41,952 bases of DNA from an uncultured Aliivibrio sp. (lineage in GTDB: Bacteria > Pseudomonadota > Gammaproteobacteria > Enterobacterales > Vibrionaceae), in NCBI RefSeq assembly GCF_946479765.1, contig NZ_CAMLHO010000034.1:1-41952 (forward strand), given 5' to 3'. This document shows positions 25,675 to 35,338 of this stretch, piece after piece. The notes below the pieces were generated by a model, which searched no databases, was not told the DNA's origin, and saw only the letters and a program-made list of their open reading frames with translations. Made by a program: the position numbers and the translations under genes. Positions within the stretch are counted from its first letter, which is position 1. Each line of letters begins with the position of its first letter.

Positions 25675-28600
25675 TTAATACTCTACAACCTTGATTTTAT
25701 GGAACATGCGGTACAACACAGGCACCACAATCAAAGTAAGTACAGTCGCAAATCCTAAACCAAACATGATGGTTACCGCCATTGGTTTGAAGAAGGTATC
25801 AGGCAATAGTGGGATCATACCTAAGATGGTGGTGATCGCTGCCATACAAACCGGACGAACACGACTCAATGCCGCATCAACAACCGCATGATACGGTTCT
25901 TTGCCTGAATGTATTTCTATCTCTATTTGATCGAGCAATACAATACCGTTTTTCAATAGCATACCACTCAAACTCAAGAAACCAAGCAAGGCCATAAAGC
26001 CAAATGGGGTATTGAGTAATAGTAGACCACTGGTTACCCCTATTAAGGCAAGTGGTACGGTTAACCATACAATCACCGACTCTTTCACACTGTTAAACAA
26101 GAACACAGTCACTAAGAACATGAACAGGTAACCCATTGGCATAGTTTGGAATAATGACGCTTGAGCATCACGAGACGATTCATACTCACCACCCCACTCC
26201 AAGCTGTAACCCGTAGGGAAATCAATCGCTTCAATTTGTGGTTGTAAACGTTTTTGTAATGTTGCTGCCGTTTCTTCTCCTAAAATATCAGGATCGGCCA
26301 TTACCGTTAGCATACGTTTACGGTTTTTACGTACAATCAGCGGATCTTCCCAAATTACGTCATAACCCAATACCACTTGTTGTAATGGTATGTATTGTGA
26401 CAGTGCAGGACTCCAAATTTTCATCCCTTCAATGGTGCTAATATCAACACGTTCGCTTTCAGGTAAACGAGTCACAATTGGCATTAACGTTGTACCATCA
26501 CGGTAAACACCAATCGCTTTGCCAGAGAATGCCATTTCAAGCAGTTCATTGACGTCTGTTTTGGAAATACCGTAACGACGCGCCTGACTTTCATTAAATT
26601 GAGGTTCAAGCACTTTAGTACGCTCACGCCAATCATGACGAACGTTTGTCGCTCCGGGATCTTGATGCATCACGGCAACCACTTGCGCTGCTAAACCACG
26701 AAGTATTGTTGGATCCGCACCTACAATTCTTGCTTCAACTTTTGCACCACCACCTGGCCCAAGTTCAATTTGTTTCAATTTGTATTGAACTTGAGGATAA
26801 TTAGCTTCAATGTGCTGACGGAACCTCGCCATTAAATCAGGTAGAGCTTGATAATCATCAACCCTTGTCATTATTTCGCCATAAGCAGCATAGCTTTTTT
26901 CTGGCGAATAAGTCAGCATGAATCGTTGCAAGCCTTTACCTGCCGTTGTTGTTACATGATCAATATGTTCTTGCTCTAAGATCCACTCTTCTAATTCTTT
27001 AAGTGTGTTATTGGTTGAGCGAATATCCGTACCTTCAGGCATCCATACATCAACCATAAAGATTGGCGTGGTTGAAGATGGGAAGAACGATTGTTTAACC
27101 TTGGTAAAGCCATACATGCTGCCGCCAAGTGCCACAACAAGAATCAGCATGGTTGCTAATGAGTAGCGCATACAAAACTCAAGGAAGCGCTTATAAATAA
27201 CAAAGATCATTCCGTTGTATGGATCTTTTTCTTCGTTATTCTCCCCTTCAACCTGAACCGTTTCTTTAAAGAATAAAGACGCAAAGAATGGCGTAAGAGA
27301 AATTGCAGTGAACCAACTCAGCATTAATGAGATCAATAGAACGGTAAATAACGTCCCACAATACTCACCCGTTGCATCGTCGGATAAACCAATCGGAGCA
27401 AAGGCTGTTACCGCAATAACGGTTGCGCCAAGCAGTGGCCATTTAGTTTGCGTTACAATGTCGGTTGCAGCTTGCAGTCTCGTTCGGCCTTTTTGCATAC
27501 CGATGAGAATGCCTTCTACCACCACAATGGCGTTATCAACCAACATCCCTAGTGCGATAACCAGTGCACCTAGTGAGATACGTTGCAAATCTATCGCAAA
27601 GTACTTCATGAAAACGAACGTACCACACACAGTCACTAATAGGATTAAACCAATAAGTAGACCAGAACGAACACCCATGAAGAAAAGCAATACGATAATA
27701 ACAATGGCAACCGCTTGAGCAAGGCTGACCACAAAACCACTAACCGATTTATCGACTTCTTTTGGCTGGCTGTATATCTCAGAAATATCAATGCCAATCG
27801 GTTGTTGATCTCGCAGCTCTAGCATACGTTGGTCAACTTGTTTACCGATCTCAACGACGTTAACACCCGCACTAAAAGAAACGCCCATGTTCAGTGCAAA
27901 GTTACCATTAAAGTTGACCAAATTGCTTGGCACTTCAACATAACCTCGTTTTACTTCGGCAATATCTTTTAAGTAGATTAAACCTTGAGCGCCACCTTCG
28001 GTAATAATCAAGTCACCCAATTGAGACACATCTTCAAACTCACCCGTTGGATGGATTTGAATAAACTCTGAGCCGATTTTTACCGCTCCGGCACTTGATA
28101 CCGTATTTTGATTTGACAGTAGGCTATAAAGTGTTTGTGGTGAAATACCTAAGCTTGTCATGCGTTTCAAAGACGCTTCAATAAAGACTTGTTCTTGCTG
28201 AACGCCAGAAACCGAGACTTTACTTACCCCATCAACCAGTTCAAGTTCACGTCGGAGATAATCAACATAATCCAGTAATTCTTTATAAGAATACCCTTCT
28301 CCCGTGACGGCAAGAAGTACCCCATATACATCACCAAAATCATCAATAACCGTAGGCTCTCCTACTCCCGGTGGTAATTGACGTTTTAAGTCATTCACTT
28401 TACGACGTAGTTCATCCCAAATTTGTGGTAAATCATCCGGTCCATAGTTATTTTTCATGGTTACGGTAATTTGCGACAAGCCTCGGCTTGAAATTGAATT
28501 CACTTCATCAACATAAGTAAGCTGCTGAATGGCTTTCTCTAGTGGGTAGGTGACCTCTTCTTCAACTTGCTCTGGCGTTGCACCCGGATAGTTAGTGACA

Positions 28601-28752
28601 ACCATGGCATCTTTAATGGTAAACGCAGGATCTTCTAAACGTCCAAGACCAAAAAATGCCGATGTTCCGCCAATCATGAAGATCAAAGTCAACATCCAAC
28701 TAATCACTTTATTTTTTATAAAGTAAGCTGCGATTCCTTTTTCTTGACTCAT
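25675..28752 (-). CDS. RND efflux pump, TriC/VexK type
   Basis: Inner-membrane proton-driven transporter of 1025 residues, with the twelve-helix, two-large-loop plan of AcrB relatives. The start MSQEKGIAAYFIKNKVISWML and the DPAFTIKDAMVVTNYPGATPEQVEEEV porter segment are typical of the branch paired with two adaptors. In transmembrane helix 4 the proton-relay pair, Asp-Asp in AcrB, is D406-N407 (ALGMLVDNAIVVVEG). The ATG overlaps the adaptor stop by one base (TAATG). No outer-membrane channel gene is adjacent, so TolC elsewhere is presumed. Substrates are unknown; bile-like detergents and drugs are plausible from VexIJK/TriABC homologues. Confidence 0.9.
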   Translation of the reverse strand: MSQEKGIAAYFIKNKVISWMLTLIFMIGGTSAFFGLGRLEDPAFTIKDAMVVTNYPGATPEQVEEEVTYPLEKAIQQLTYVDEVNSISSRGLSQITVTMKNNYGPDDLPQIWDELRRKVNDLKRQLPPGVGEPTVIDDFGDVYGVLLAVTGEGYSYKELLDYVDYLRRELELVDGVSKVSVSGVQQEQVFIEASLKRMTSLGISPQTLYSLLSNQNTVSSAGAVKIGSEFIQIHPTGEFEDVSQLGDLIITEGGAQGLIYLKDIAEVKRGYVEVPSNLVNFNGNFALNMGVSFSAGVNVVEIGKQVDQRMLELRDQQPIGIDISEIYSQPKEVDKSVSGFVVSLAQAVAIVIIVLLFFMGVRSGLLIGLILLVTVCGTFVFMKYFAIDLQRISLGALVIALGMLVDNAIVVVEGILIGMQKGRTRLQAATDIVTQTKWPLLGATVIAVTAFAPIGLSDDATGEYCGTLFTVLLISLMLSWFTAISLTPFFASLFFKETVQVEGENNEEKDPYNGMIFVIYKRFLEFCMRYSLATMLILVVALGGSMYGFTKVKQSFFPSSTTPIFMVDVWMPEGTDIRSTNNTLKELEEWILEQEHIDHVTTTAGKGLQRFMLTYSPEKSYAAYGEIMTRVDDYQALPDLMARFRQHIEANYPQVQYKLKQIELGPGGGAKVEARIVGADPTILRGLAAQVVAVMHQDPGATNVRHDWRERTKVLEPQFNESQARRYGISKTDVNELLEMAFSGKAIGVYRDGTTLMPIVTRLPESERVDISTIEGMKIWSPALSQYIPLQQVVLGYDVIWEDPLIVRKNRKRMLTVMADPDILGEETAATLQKRLQPQIEAIDFPTGYSLEWGGEYESSRDAQASLFQTMPMGYLFMFLVTVFLFNSVKESVIVWLTVPLALIGVTSGLLLLNTPFGFMALLGFLSLSGMLLKNGIVLLDQIEIEIHSGKEPYHAVVDAALSRVRPVCMAAITTILGMIPLLPDTFFKPMAVTIMFGLGFATVLTLIVVPVLYRMFHKIKVVEY

Positions 28753-29831
28753 TATTTCTCCTCCGCATTGATAATATTCACTTCGATACCGTCACGTAAA
28801 CGTGAGACACCCGCAATTACAATACGATCTCCTGTTGAAATACCCTCAACTACTCGTAATCCAAACGAGGAAGCTTTCGTGGTCAGTACTTTCTGTTTTT
28901 TTACTTTATTATCAGAATCAATTATCCAAACGTATTTTTCGTTTTTATCAAGCGCATCACCATCTTCATTGAAAACAGCTTCAATAGGAATGATCATGCC
29001 AAACTGACTCGATTCATTCAACGCACTTTGTTTGGTTGTGACTTCTACCGCCATTCCATCCAAAATAAATTGGTCTTCTGGCATTGGCATTGTCAACGTA
29101 ACAAGATACGCGCCTGATTCAGGATCAGGCTCTGTGGTGTATTCTTTTACTTTTGCTTCATAAGAAGACCCATTATCCAAACGAACCGTCGCTTGTATCT
29201 TTTCGACAACGCCACTGTTTGGCTGCTTTGAATACAATTTATCTGGTACTTGAACGATAATATCCACCGCATTGCGATTATGAATATTCACGACCTGTTG
29301 CCCTACTTGAATGTTCTCAAATTGCTCAACACTAACACGTGAGATAATGCCATCTATCGGGGCTTTTAATTCGGTAAAGCTTAAACGCAGCTTAGCCAAT
29401 TCTAAATCAGCTAAGGCAATTTGACGTTGTGCAGCCAGTTCATCAAATTGTGATTTGGCAAGTAAGCCTTTATCTACTAACGGTTTTGAACGTCGGTATT
29501 GACTGTTTGCCACGTTATATCGTGCTCGTGCATTATCCACATCAATGTTGTAATCGGTTTTATCTAACACCGCTAACACTTGGCCTTTTTTCACCGTTTC
29601 ACCGGCTTTAACATTAAGGTTAGTGATCTCACCAGAAAGGCGAAAGCTTAAATGCGAGCGATCTGCCGCAGTTGCTACTGCTGGGAGGTACAATTTATCA
29701 CTCACCAAACCAGAATCTATGGTTTTAATCTCGACTCTTGGCAGTTCACTCACGACATCAACTGGGGCTGGTTTACAGCCACTCAGTATCAAAGCGGTGG
29801 ATATTAAAGAAAGCGTCATTAATTTTTTCAT
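28752..29831 (-). CDS. RND periplasmic adaptor lipoprotein 2
   Basis: Membrane-fusion protein of 359 residues, a lipoprotein with lipobox LILSGC (cysteine at 19). The hairpin/lipoyl/barrel order is recognisable: LRLSGEITNLNVKAGETVKKGQVLAVLD (lipoyl half), a coiled-coil hairpin with VANSQYRRSKPLVDKGLLAKSQFDE, and LRLSFTELKAPIDGIISRV (second lipoyl half). It lies 2 bp after the first adaptor gene and overlaps the pump gene. Two adaptors with one pump is the TriAB-TriC and VexIJ-VexK layout, in which both adaptors are needed. Confidence 0.9.
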   Translation of the reverse strand: MKKLMTLSLISTALILSGCKPAPVDVVSELPRVEIKTIDSGLVSDKLYLPAVATAADRSHLSFRLSGEITNLNVKAGETVKKGQVLAVLDKTDYNIDVDNARARYNVANSQYRRSKPLVDKGLLAKSQFDELAAQRQIALADLELAKLRLSFTELKAPIDGIISRVSVEQFENIQVGQQVVNIHNRNAVDIIVQVPDKLYSKQPNSGVVEKIQATVRLDNGSSYEAKVKEYTTEPDPESGAYLVTLTMPMPEDQFILDGMAVEVTTKQSALNESSQFGMIIPIEAVFNEDGDALDKNEKYVWIIDSDNKVKKQKVLTTKASSFGLRVVEGISTGDRIVIAGVSRLRDGIEVNIINAEEK

Positions 29832-29833
29832 GC

Positions 29834-30868
29834 TTATAATCCTCTTTCCTTAACCCATTTACGCACTTTCATGCCATCTTCTAAACTGGTGGTACCCGAA
29901 ATGACGATTCGTTCTCCATCGTTTAAGCCTGAAAGCACTTGACGTTTTTCACTCAATTCCACTTCAACTTTTTCAATTACGCCATTTTCACCAACTCGCC
30001 ATACATAAGCAGTTTCGCCTTCATACTCAATCGCAGATAGAGGTAACTGTTCACTCTCACCACTTGGAATAGTGACTTTTACCTGACCTGACATACCAGG
30101 AAGAATACCTAGACCAGTCGGTCTCGCCATGCTCATTTTAACGGTATAGCTCGATGTTTTACTGTCTGCTTCAGTATCAACTTCTTCAAATTCTAAAGGG
30201 AAATTAACGTTAGGGAACGAATCAAAAGAAACGGTAGCTACGACTTCTGTGAAGCTGAATCGTTGCAGTAGATAATCAGGAAGTTGGAATACAACAAAAA
30301 ACAGATCATTCGTTTGGATATGCATGATCGATTGCTTTGCGCTTACGTATTCAAAGTTTTCTGCTGGTAATAAAGAAATGGTGCCGTCATAAGGTGCGGT
30401 AAGTTTGCTGTAACTTAAGTTTGCGGTTGCTTGATCTAATGTCGCTTTCGCTGTTTTACGATTTGCTACCGCTGTGTCGAAATCTTGTTCTGAAACGACT
30501 TTATCTTTACGTAGTTTTTTAACTCGCTGGTACTGTACATCGATTAATCGATATTGTGCTTGAGCTTGCTTTTGAATTAAACGGTATTCATCCGGGTTAA
30601 TTGACGCTAACAACTCCCCTTTTGATACCTGCTGTCCTGCATGCACATCAAGTGTATTTAGTTGCCCAGGAACTCTAAAGGCAAGTACTGCTTTATCTCC
30701 AGCTTCCGCTTGTGCTGGAAATAGTCGAGACGTTTCATTATTACCAACAGAGACTGTCATTATTTTAGCAGGACGAGAGTCTGGCTCTGCTATTTGAGGC
30801 GTCTTGCTATCACACCCGGCTAATAAAACGGAGCCTAGCACTGCTGCAATGGCCGTTTTCTTGAACAT
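29834..30868 (-). CDS. RND periplasmic adaptor lipoprotein 1
   Basis: Membrane-fusion protein of 344 residues, first gene of the efflux operon. Lipobox VLLAGC places the lipidated cysteine at 19. FRVPGQLNTLDVHAGQQVSKGELLASI and LSYSKLTAPYDGTISLLPAE are the lipoyl halves, flanking a hairpin with KKLRKDKVVSEQDFD. It is only distantly similar to the second adaptor, so the pair is an old duplication rather than a recent one. No regulator gene of the TetR or MarR type is adjacent; control must come from elsewhere. Confidence 0.88.
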   Translation of the reverse strand: MFKKTAIAAVLGSVLLAGCDSKTPQIAEPDSRPAKIMTVSVGNNETSRLFPAQAEAGDKAVLAFRVPGQLNTLDVHAGQQVSKGELLASINPDEYRLIQKQAQAQYRLIDVQYQRVKKLRKDKVVSEQDFDTAVANRKTAKATLDQATANLSYSKLTAPYDGTISLLPAENFEYVSAKQSIMHIQTNDLFFVVFQLPDYLLQRFSFTEVVATVSFDSFPNVNFPLEFEEVDTEADSKTSSYTVKMSMARPTGLGILPGMSGQVKVTIPSGESEQLPLSAIEYEGETAYVWRVGENGVIEKVEVELSEKRQVLSGLNDGERIVISGTTSLEDGMKVRKWVKERGL

Positions 30869-30969
30869 ATACTGTTCCTTATTGAAATTATTGTTATAGA
30901 AAGAATTATTGCTTATTTCTCTCTTTGCATCCGACTAACATATGAGATTTCATTATTAAAATTCTATAT

Positions 30970-31326
30970 TTAATTCTTTTTGTGATTAATGCCTTTTTGG
31001 TATTCATCAGCGAAATTAGAATTATCTTGATCACATAGTCCAAAATATGGTTCTTCGCTTAGTCCCAAAATATAAGGGTTTTGAGCACAATACGCTTTGA
31101 CTCCAGATTCATGCCCTTGAAGGTAAGCATTATAAAATTGAGTTGTTACCTCATCGTTTGCATAACTCTCGATTAATTGATTTTCTGACTGAATTAGAAA
31201 TCCATTTTTAGCTCTGTTTTCACCAATACTAAACCAGTCATCTACATTTTTTGTTTCTTGATGGGGAGTCGAAGACGCACAGCCAACAAGAGTGGCAATT
31301 AATACACCAATGGTTAATGTTTTCAT
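30970..31326 (-). CDS. DUF2799 lipoprotein
   Basis: 118-residue small lipoprotein with signal peptide and lipobox TLVGC (cysteine at 16). After the anchor it has DWFSIGENRAKNGF and the family core YNAYLQGHESGVKAYCAQNPYILGLSEEPYFGLCD, with two cysteines that may form a disulfide. Two relatives lie at 38.9-39.7 kb. Function is unknown; an envelope location is inferred from the lipobox. The residue after the cysteine is Ala, favouring the outer membrane. Confidence 0.8.
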   Translation of the reverse strand: MKTLTIGVLIATLVGCASSTPHQETKNVDDWFSIGENRAKNGFLIQSENQLIESYANDEVTTQFYNAYLQGHESGVKAYCAQNPYILGLSEEPYFGLCDQDNSNFADEYQKGINHKKN

Positions 31327-31407
31327 CCCGCCTCCATACTAAATATCAAACACTTACTCACATTAAGCCATAATACACTCAATTCATTTACATTAAAGGT
31401 GCAAATA

Positions 31408-31437
31408 TAAAAAAAGCACTCATTTTATTGAGTGCTT
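31408..31437 (-). terminator. fumA terminator
   Basis: AAGCACTCA/TGAGTGCTT nine-base stem with a six-base loop and a T-run on the minus strand, about 37 bp after the fumA stop. Confidence 0.82.
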
Positions 31438-31473
31438 CTTAACATTATTGAATAAATCTAATTATTTACAGAT

Positions 31474-33000
31474 TTATTCCATTTCAGCAATTTTTACTTT
31501 CCACGTATCTGGACCAATTTGATGCGCATTAGCTCCCGTTGAATCTACCGCTACCGTCACTGGCATGTCTTCAACATCAAACTCATAGATGGCTTCCATT
31601 CCAAGCTCTTCAAAAGCAACAACGCGTGCTTTTTTAATCGCTTTAGATACGAGGTACGCAGCACCCCCTACGGCCATTAAATACACCGCTTTTTTGGCTT
31701 TAATAGAAGCAACGGTTGCAGGACCACGCTCTGCTTTACCGATCATTCCCATCAGACCCGTTTCTAACATCATGTCAGTAAACTTATCCATGCGTGTTGA
31801 TGTTGTTGGACCAGCAGGGCCTACCGCTTCATCGCCTACGGCGTCAACAGGACCAACGTAATAGATAAATTTACCATTAAAGTCGACACCTTCAGGTAAA
31901 CCTTCGCCACTTTCGATCATGCTTTGCAGACGTTTATGAGCGGCGTCACGACCCGTTAAAATCTTGCCGGTTAATAGAACCGTTTCACCTGTGCGCCATT
32001 CTTGTACGTCAGCTTTGGTCAGTCCATCAAGATTCACACGGCGTGTATTCGCGCCAGCTTCCCATGTGATGTCTGGCCACTCTTCTAGCTTTGGCGGCTG
32101 AAGATCAGCAGGGCCTGAACCATCAAGTGTAAAATGAATGTGGCGTGTTGCTGCACAGTTAGGGATCATACATACAGGTTTTGAAGCCGCATGCGTCGGT
32201 GCTGATTTAATTTTTACATCAACAACCGTTGTTAAGCCACCGAGGCCTTGTGCCCCAATGCCTAGTTTATTTACACGATTAAAGATATCAAGACGCAGTT
32301 CTTCTTCTGCATTTTCTGGACCACGGTCTATCAATTCTTGAATATCAATGTGACCCATTAACGATTCTTTCGCTAATACCGCGGCTTTTTCTGCCGTACC
32401 ACCAATACCAATGCCTAACATACCTGGTGGGCACCAACCCGCGCCCATTAATGGCAATGTTTTTTCTACCCATTCCGCAATATCATCTGATGGGTTTAAC
32501 ATAACCATTTTGGTTTTATTTTCAGAACCGCCGCCTTTTGCTGCGATTTGAATCTCAACGGTATTACCCGGAACCATATTGATGTGCACCACCGATGGCG
32601 TATTGTCTTTGGTATTAATACGTTTGCCAGCAGGATCAGATAATATTGATGCACGAAGCGGGTTATCTGGATTAGTGTAGGCTTGGCGAGTTCCTTCATC
32701 TATCATTTGCTGGACGGTCATATCCCCTTCCCAGCGAACCTTCATACCTATATTAACAAAACAGGTTACGATCCCCGTATCTTGACAAATAGGACGACGT
32801 CCTTCTGCTGACATACGTGAATTAATTAGTATTTGAGCTATCGCATCTTTCGCAGCTTGGCTTTGTTCTTTGTGATACGCTTTTTCTAGCGCTTGAACAA
32901 AATCAAGTGGATGATAGTAAGAAATATACTGCAATGCATCAGCAACAGAGCTGATCACATCTTCATTACGGATGATAGTTTCTTTACCAACAGTCATCAT
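31474..33000 (-). CDS. fumA: Fumarate hydratase class I
   Basis: Iron-sulfur fumarase of 508 residues that interconverts fumarate and malate in the citric acid cycle. Class I features are clear: RRPICQDTGIVTCFV near the N terminus, CMIPNCAATRHIHF in the middle, and the C-terminal beta domain with KIAEME end. These cysteine-containing blocks supply the [4Fe-4S] ligands. E. coli FumA/FumB are 548 residues, with a longer N-terminal part. GAGGG lies 4 or 7 bases before the two consecutive ATGs, so the start may be 33000 or 32997. Transcribed alone, divergent from pabB. FumA and FumB cannot be distinguished from sequence alone. Confidence 0.92.
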   Translation of the reverse strand: MMTVGKETIIRNEDVISSVADALQYISYYHPLDFVQALEKAYHKEQSQAAKDAIAQILINSRMSAEGRRPICQDTGIVTCFVNIGMKVRWEGDMTVQQMIDEGTRQAYTNPDNPLRASILSDPAGKRINTKDNTPSVVHINMVPGNTVEIQIAAKGGGSENKTKMVMLNPSDDIAEWVEKTLPLMGAGWCPPGMLGIGIGGTAEKAAVLAKESLMGHIDIQELIDRGPENAEEELRLDIFNRVNKLGIGAQGLGGLTTVVDVKIKSAPTHAASKPVCMIPNCAATRHIHFTLDGSGPADLQPPKLEEWPDITWEAGANTRRVNLDGLTKADVQEWRTGETVLLTGKILTGRDAAHKRLQSMIESGEGLPEGVDFNGKFIYYVGPVDAVGDEAVGPAGPTTSTRMDKFTDMMLETGLMGMIGKAERGPATVASIKAKKAVYLMAVGGAAYLVSKAIKKARVVAFEELGMEAIYEFDVEDMPVTVAVDSTGANAHQIGPDTWKVKIAEME

Positions 33001-33168
33001 TAGACCCTCTTATTATATGTGCTTCCATGGCGTGTAAAGTATGTATGTTTTTATATGATGACGTGAGTATTCGCCATCTATTATTTTCTTTTAGAACTTG
33101 CAGTATGATACTCTTGCTCTCTATTCAAGGCTATCGTTGCTCATCACATTCTGGTTATAAAACTCAAA

Positions 33169-34539
33169 ATGAACAATCAATTAGATGCAAAACTACAAAT
33201 TACCCTACTTGATTATCAATCCAATTTTGTGATTGATTTATTTTCTGCAATAGAAAACCATCCTTGGGCAATGTTGCTTCATTCTTCCGCTCAAAATCAC
33301 GTTGATAATCGTTACGATATTTTAGTTGCAGACCCTATTGCCACTTTACAGACTCACCATGATGTCACTCACATAAATGTAGTAGGAAGAGATCCTGTAA
33401 CCAGTAAAGCGTGTCCTTTTCAATTACTTGCTCACTATCAAGAACGATTAACGCCTCATTGCGATGCTATTGCCGAATTACCATTTATTGGAGGAGCAGT
33501 CGGTTACTTCAGCTACGATTTAGGTCGTCGAGTTGAATCTATACCTTCTATCGCTGAACAAGATATTCCAACGGCAGAAATGGCGGTTGGGATCTACGAT
33601 TGGGCATTAATTGCTGATCATAAAACGTCAACACTCACTTTAATACAACCAGAAAGTAGTAATCGTCTGGATTGGTTACAGCAATTTGTAGCGATAAAAG
33701 AGAAAAAACAAGAATTCTCACTAACGTCTGATTGGCAATCAAATATGACCCAAGCAGAATATGCGACCAAATTTGAGAAGGTTCAAGCCTATCTCCAGTC
33801 AGGTGATTGCTATCAAATTAACTTAGCACAACGCTTTCAAGCTGATTATCAAGGCTCAGAATGGCTTGCTTATAAAAAGCTAGCGGTGAATAACGGGGCT
33901 CCATTTTCTGCTTTTATACGTACTCCTGAATTAGTGATTCTTTCCGTATCTCCTGAACGTTTTTTACAGGTAAAAGATAAACAAATAGAAACCAAACCCA
34001 TTAAAGGCACTCGTCCACGCTCAAATGACCCAATACTTGATGCTCAAGAAGCAGATATATTGCGTAATAGCCCTAAAGATCGCTCTGAAAATTTGATGAT
34101 TGTCGATTTACTGCGTAATGATATAGGCCGAGTGGCTAAGCCGGGATCAGTAAAAGTACCGAAACTGTTCGAGATTGAATCTTTTCCTGCGGTTCATCAT
34201 CTTGTAAGTACCATCACTGGTGAGTTAAAAGCGGAATATTCCGCCTGTGATCTACTTAAAGCCTCTTTTCCTGGTGGCTCGATCACTGGTGCTCCAAAAA
34301 TAAGGGCGATGGAAATTATTGAAGAGCTAGAACCACATCGCCGTAATTTATATTGTGGCAGTATTGGTTATCTCAGCCGTTGTGGCTCGATGGATACAAG
34401 TATTACTATTCGAACGTTAATTGCTTATAAACAGACATTATATGCTGCCGCTGGTGGGGGTATTGTTGCTGATAGTAAAGTTGAACTAGAATATGAAGAA
34501 ACACTGCATAAATTAGGAAAAATTCTTCCTATTTTATAA
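33169..34539 (+). CDS. pabB: Aminodeoxychorismate synthase component I
   Basis: 456-residue enzyme that, with the PabA amidotransferase, converts chorismate to 4-amino-4-deoxychorismate for folate synthesis. GAVGYFSYDLGRRVE, GDCYQINLAQRF, the lysine nucleophile in PIKGTRPR (the PIKGT of PabB, where anthranilate synthase has PIAGT), KDRSENLMIVDLLRNDIGRV and FPGGSITGAPKIRAMEII are all intact. The PIKGT motif separates it from TrpE. nudL follows 28 bp downstream, the same order as pabB-nudL-sdaA in E. coli. No obvious ribosome site precedes the ATG. Confidence 0.94.
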   Translation: MNNQLDAKLQITLLDYQSNFVIDLFSAIENHPWAMLLHSSAQNHVDNRYDILVADPIATLQTHHDVTHINVVGRDPVTSKACPFQLLAHYQERLTPHCDAIAELPFIGGAVGYFSYDLGRRVESIPSIAEQDIPTAEMAVGIYDWALIADHKTSTLTLIQPESSNRLDWLQQFVAIKEKKQEFSLTSDWQSNMTQAEYATKFEKVQAYLQSGDCYQINLAQRFQADYQGSEWLAYKKLAVNNGAPFSAFIRTPELVILSVSPERFLQVKDKQIETKPIKGTRPRSNDPILDAQEADILRNSPKDRSENLMIVDLLRNDIGRVAKPGSVKVPKLFEIESFPAVHHLVSTITGELKAEYSACDLLKASFPGGSITGAPKIRAMEIIEELEPHRRNLYCGSIGYLSRCGSMDTSITIRTLIAYKQTLYAAAGGGIVADSKVELEYEETLHKLGKILPIL

Positions 34540-34567
34540 TCATCAGCTTCAATAAAGGATTTGGCTT

Positions 34568-35149
34568 ATGGATAGATATTTACTTACCCAATTACTACTC
34601 AATAAGCCGAATTCTTATAGTGACTCATTATTGCAACACCCACGCTTTGAAAATGACAATTTCAAGCCTGCCGCTGTGCTCGTTCCTCTGGTAAAAAGAC
34701 CCTCTGGTTTGCATTTGATTTTAACGCAAAGAGCGTCACATTTACGTCACCACCCAAGTCAAATTAGCTTCCCCGGAGGCAAGGTTGAACCCTCTGATTT
34801 ATCCCTTATTCATACCGCAATTCGTGAAACAAATGAAGAGATTGGTATCCTACCATCACAGATAAACCCATTAGTAAAACTTAACACAATACCAACAATA
34901 TCCGGTTATAAAGTAACCCCTATAGTCGCACTCATTGATAAAAATTATACTACCGCAATCGATTACGGTGAGGTTAGTAGCACATTCGAAGCACCGCTAT
35001 TGCATCTTCTCAACCCTAAAAACACAACAAGATATAAAGTTTTTAACAAAAAACACCCTTACGAGTTAATTTTTATCCCATTTGAGAAAAAACTCATTTG
35101 GGGTATTACCGCTGAAATCATTCACGCAATGAATTACATTAACACTTAG
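34568..35149 (+). CDS. nudL: Nudix CoA pyrophosphatase-like hydrolase
   Basis: 193-residue Nudix hydrolase of the NudL/YeaB group, predicted to cleave coenzyme A or related CoA esters to phosphopantetheine and 3',5'-ADP. The LILTQRASHLRHHPSQISFPGGKVEPSD block is the group-specific extension of the Nudix box, followed by the catalytic IRETNEEIGI helix. Length agrees with E. coli NudL (192). It is co-transcribed with pabB, 28 bp apart, with AAAGGA as ribosome site. The gene pair is conserved though the functional link is unclear. Confidence 0.9.
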   Translation: MDRYLLTQLLLNKPNSYSDSLLQHPRFENDNFKPAAVLVPLVKRPSGLHLILTQRASHLRHHPSQISFPGGKVEPSDLSLIHTAIRETNEEIGILPSQINPLVKLNTIPTISGYKVTPIVALIDKNYTTAIDYGEVSSTFEAPLLHLLNPKNTTRYKVFNKKHPYELIFIPFEKKLIWGITAEIIHAMNYINT

Positions 35150-35154
35150 ATAAA

Positions 35155-35177
35155 TTAGCATTAATGCTAAGTTTTTC
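35155..35177 (+). terminator. Weak terminator after nudL
   Basis: AT-rich stem TTAGCA/TGCTAA with loop TTAA followed by GTTTTTC, beginning just after the nudL stop. Confidence 0.55.
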
Positions 35178-35198
35178 TAATACTATCGCTACATCTAT

Positions 35199-35214
35199 TG
35201 TGATCATTGTCAAT
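35199..35214 (+). promoter_or_regulatory. Possible CRP site upstream of sdaC
   Basis: TGTGA-TCATTG-TCAAT matches 8 of 10 core positions of TGTGA-N6-TCACA, 125 bp before the sdaC ATG. CRP control of sdaC is known in E. coli, so this is plausible but unproven. Confidence 0.4.
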
Positions 35215-35338
35215 TATTTTTAGATCTTCATTCATCTTTTTTCATTAGTCGATCTGGGTCAAAGTTTTTCTCGCCAAAATAACGACAATAGCGCCGTTCC
35301 CAAAATTTCTGTTCCAAAAAATTAAGAGTATATAAATT

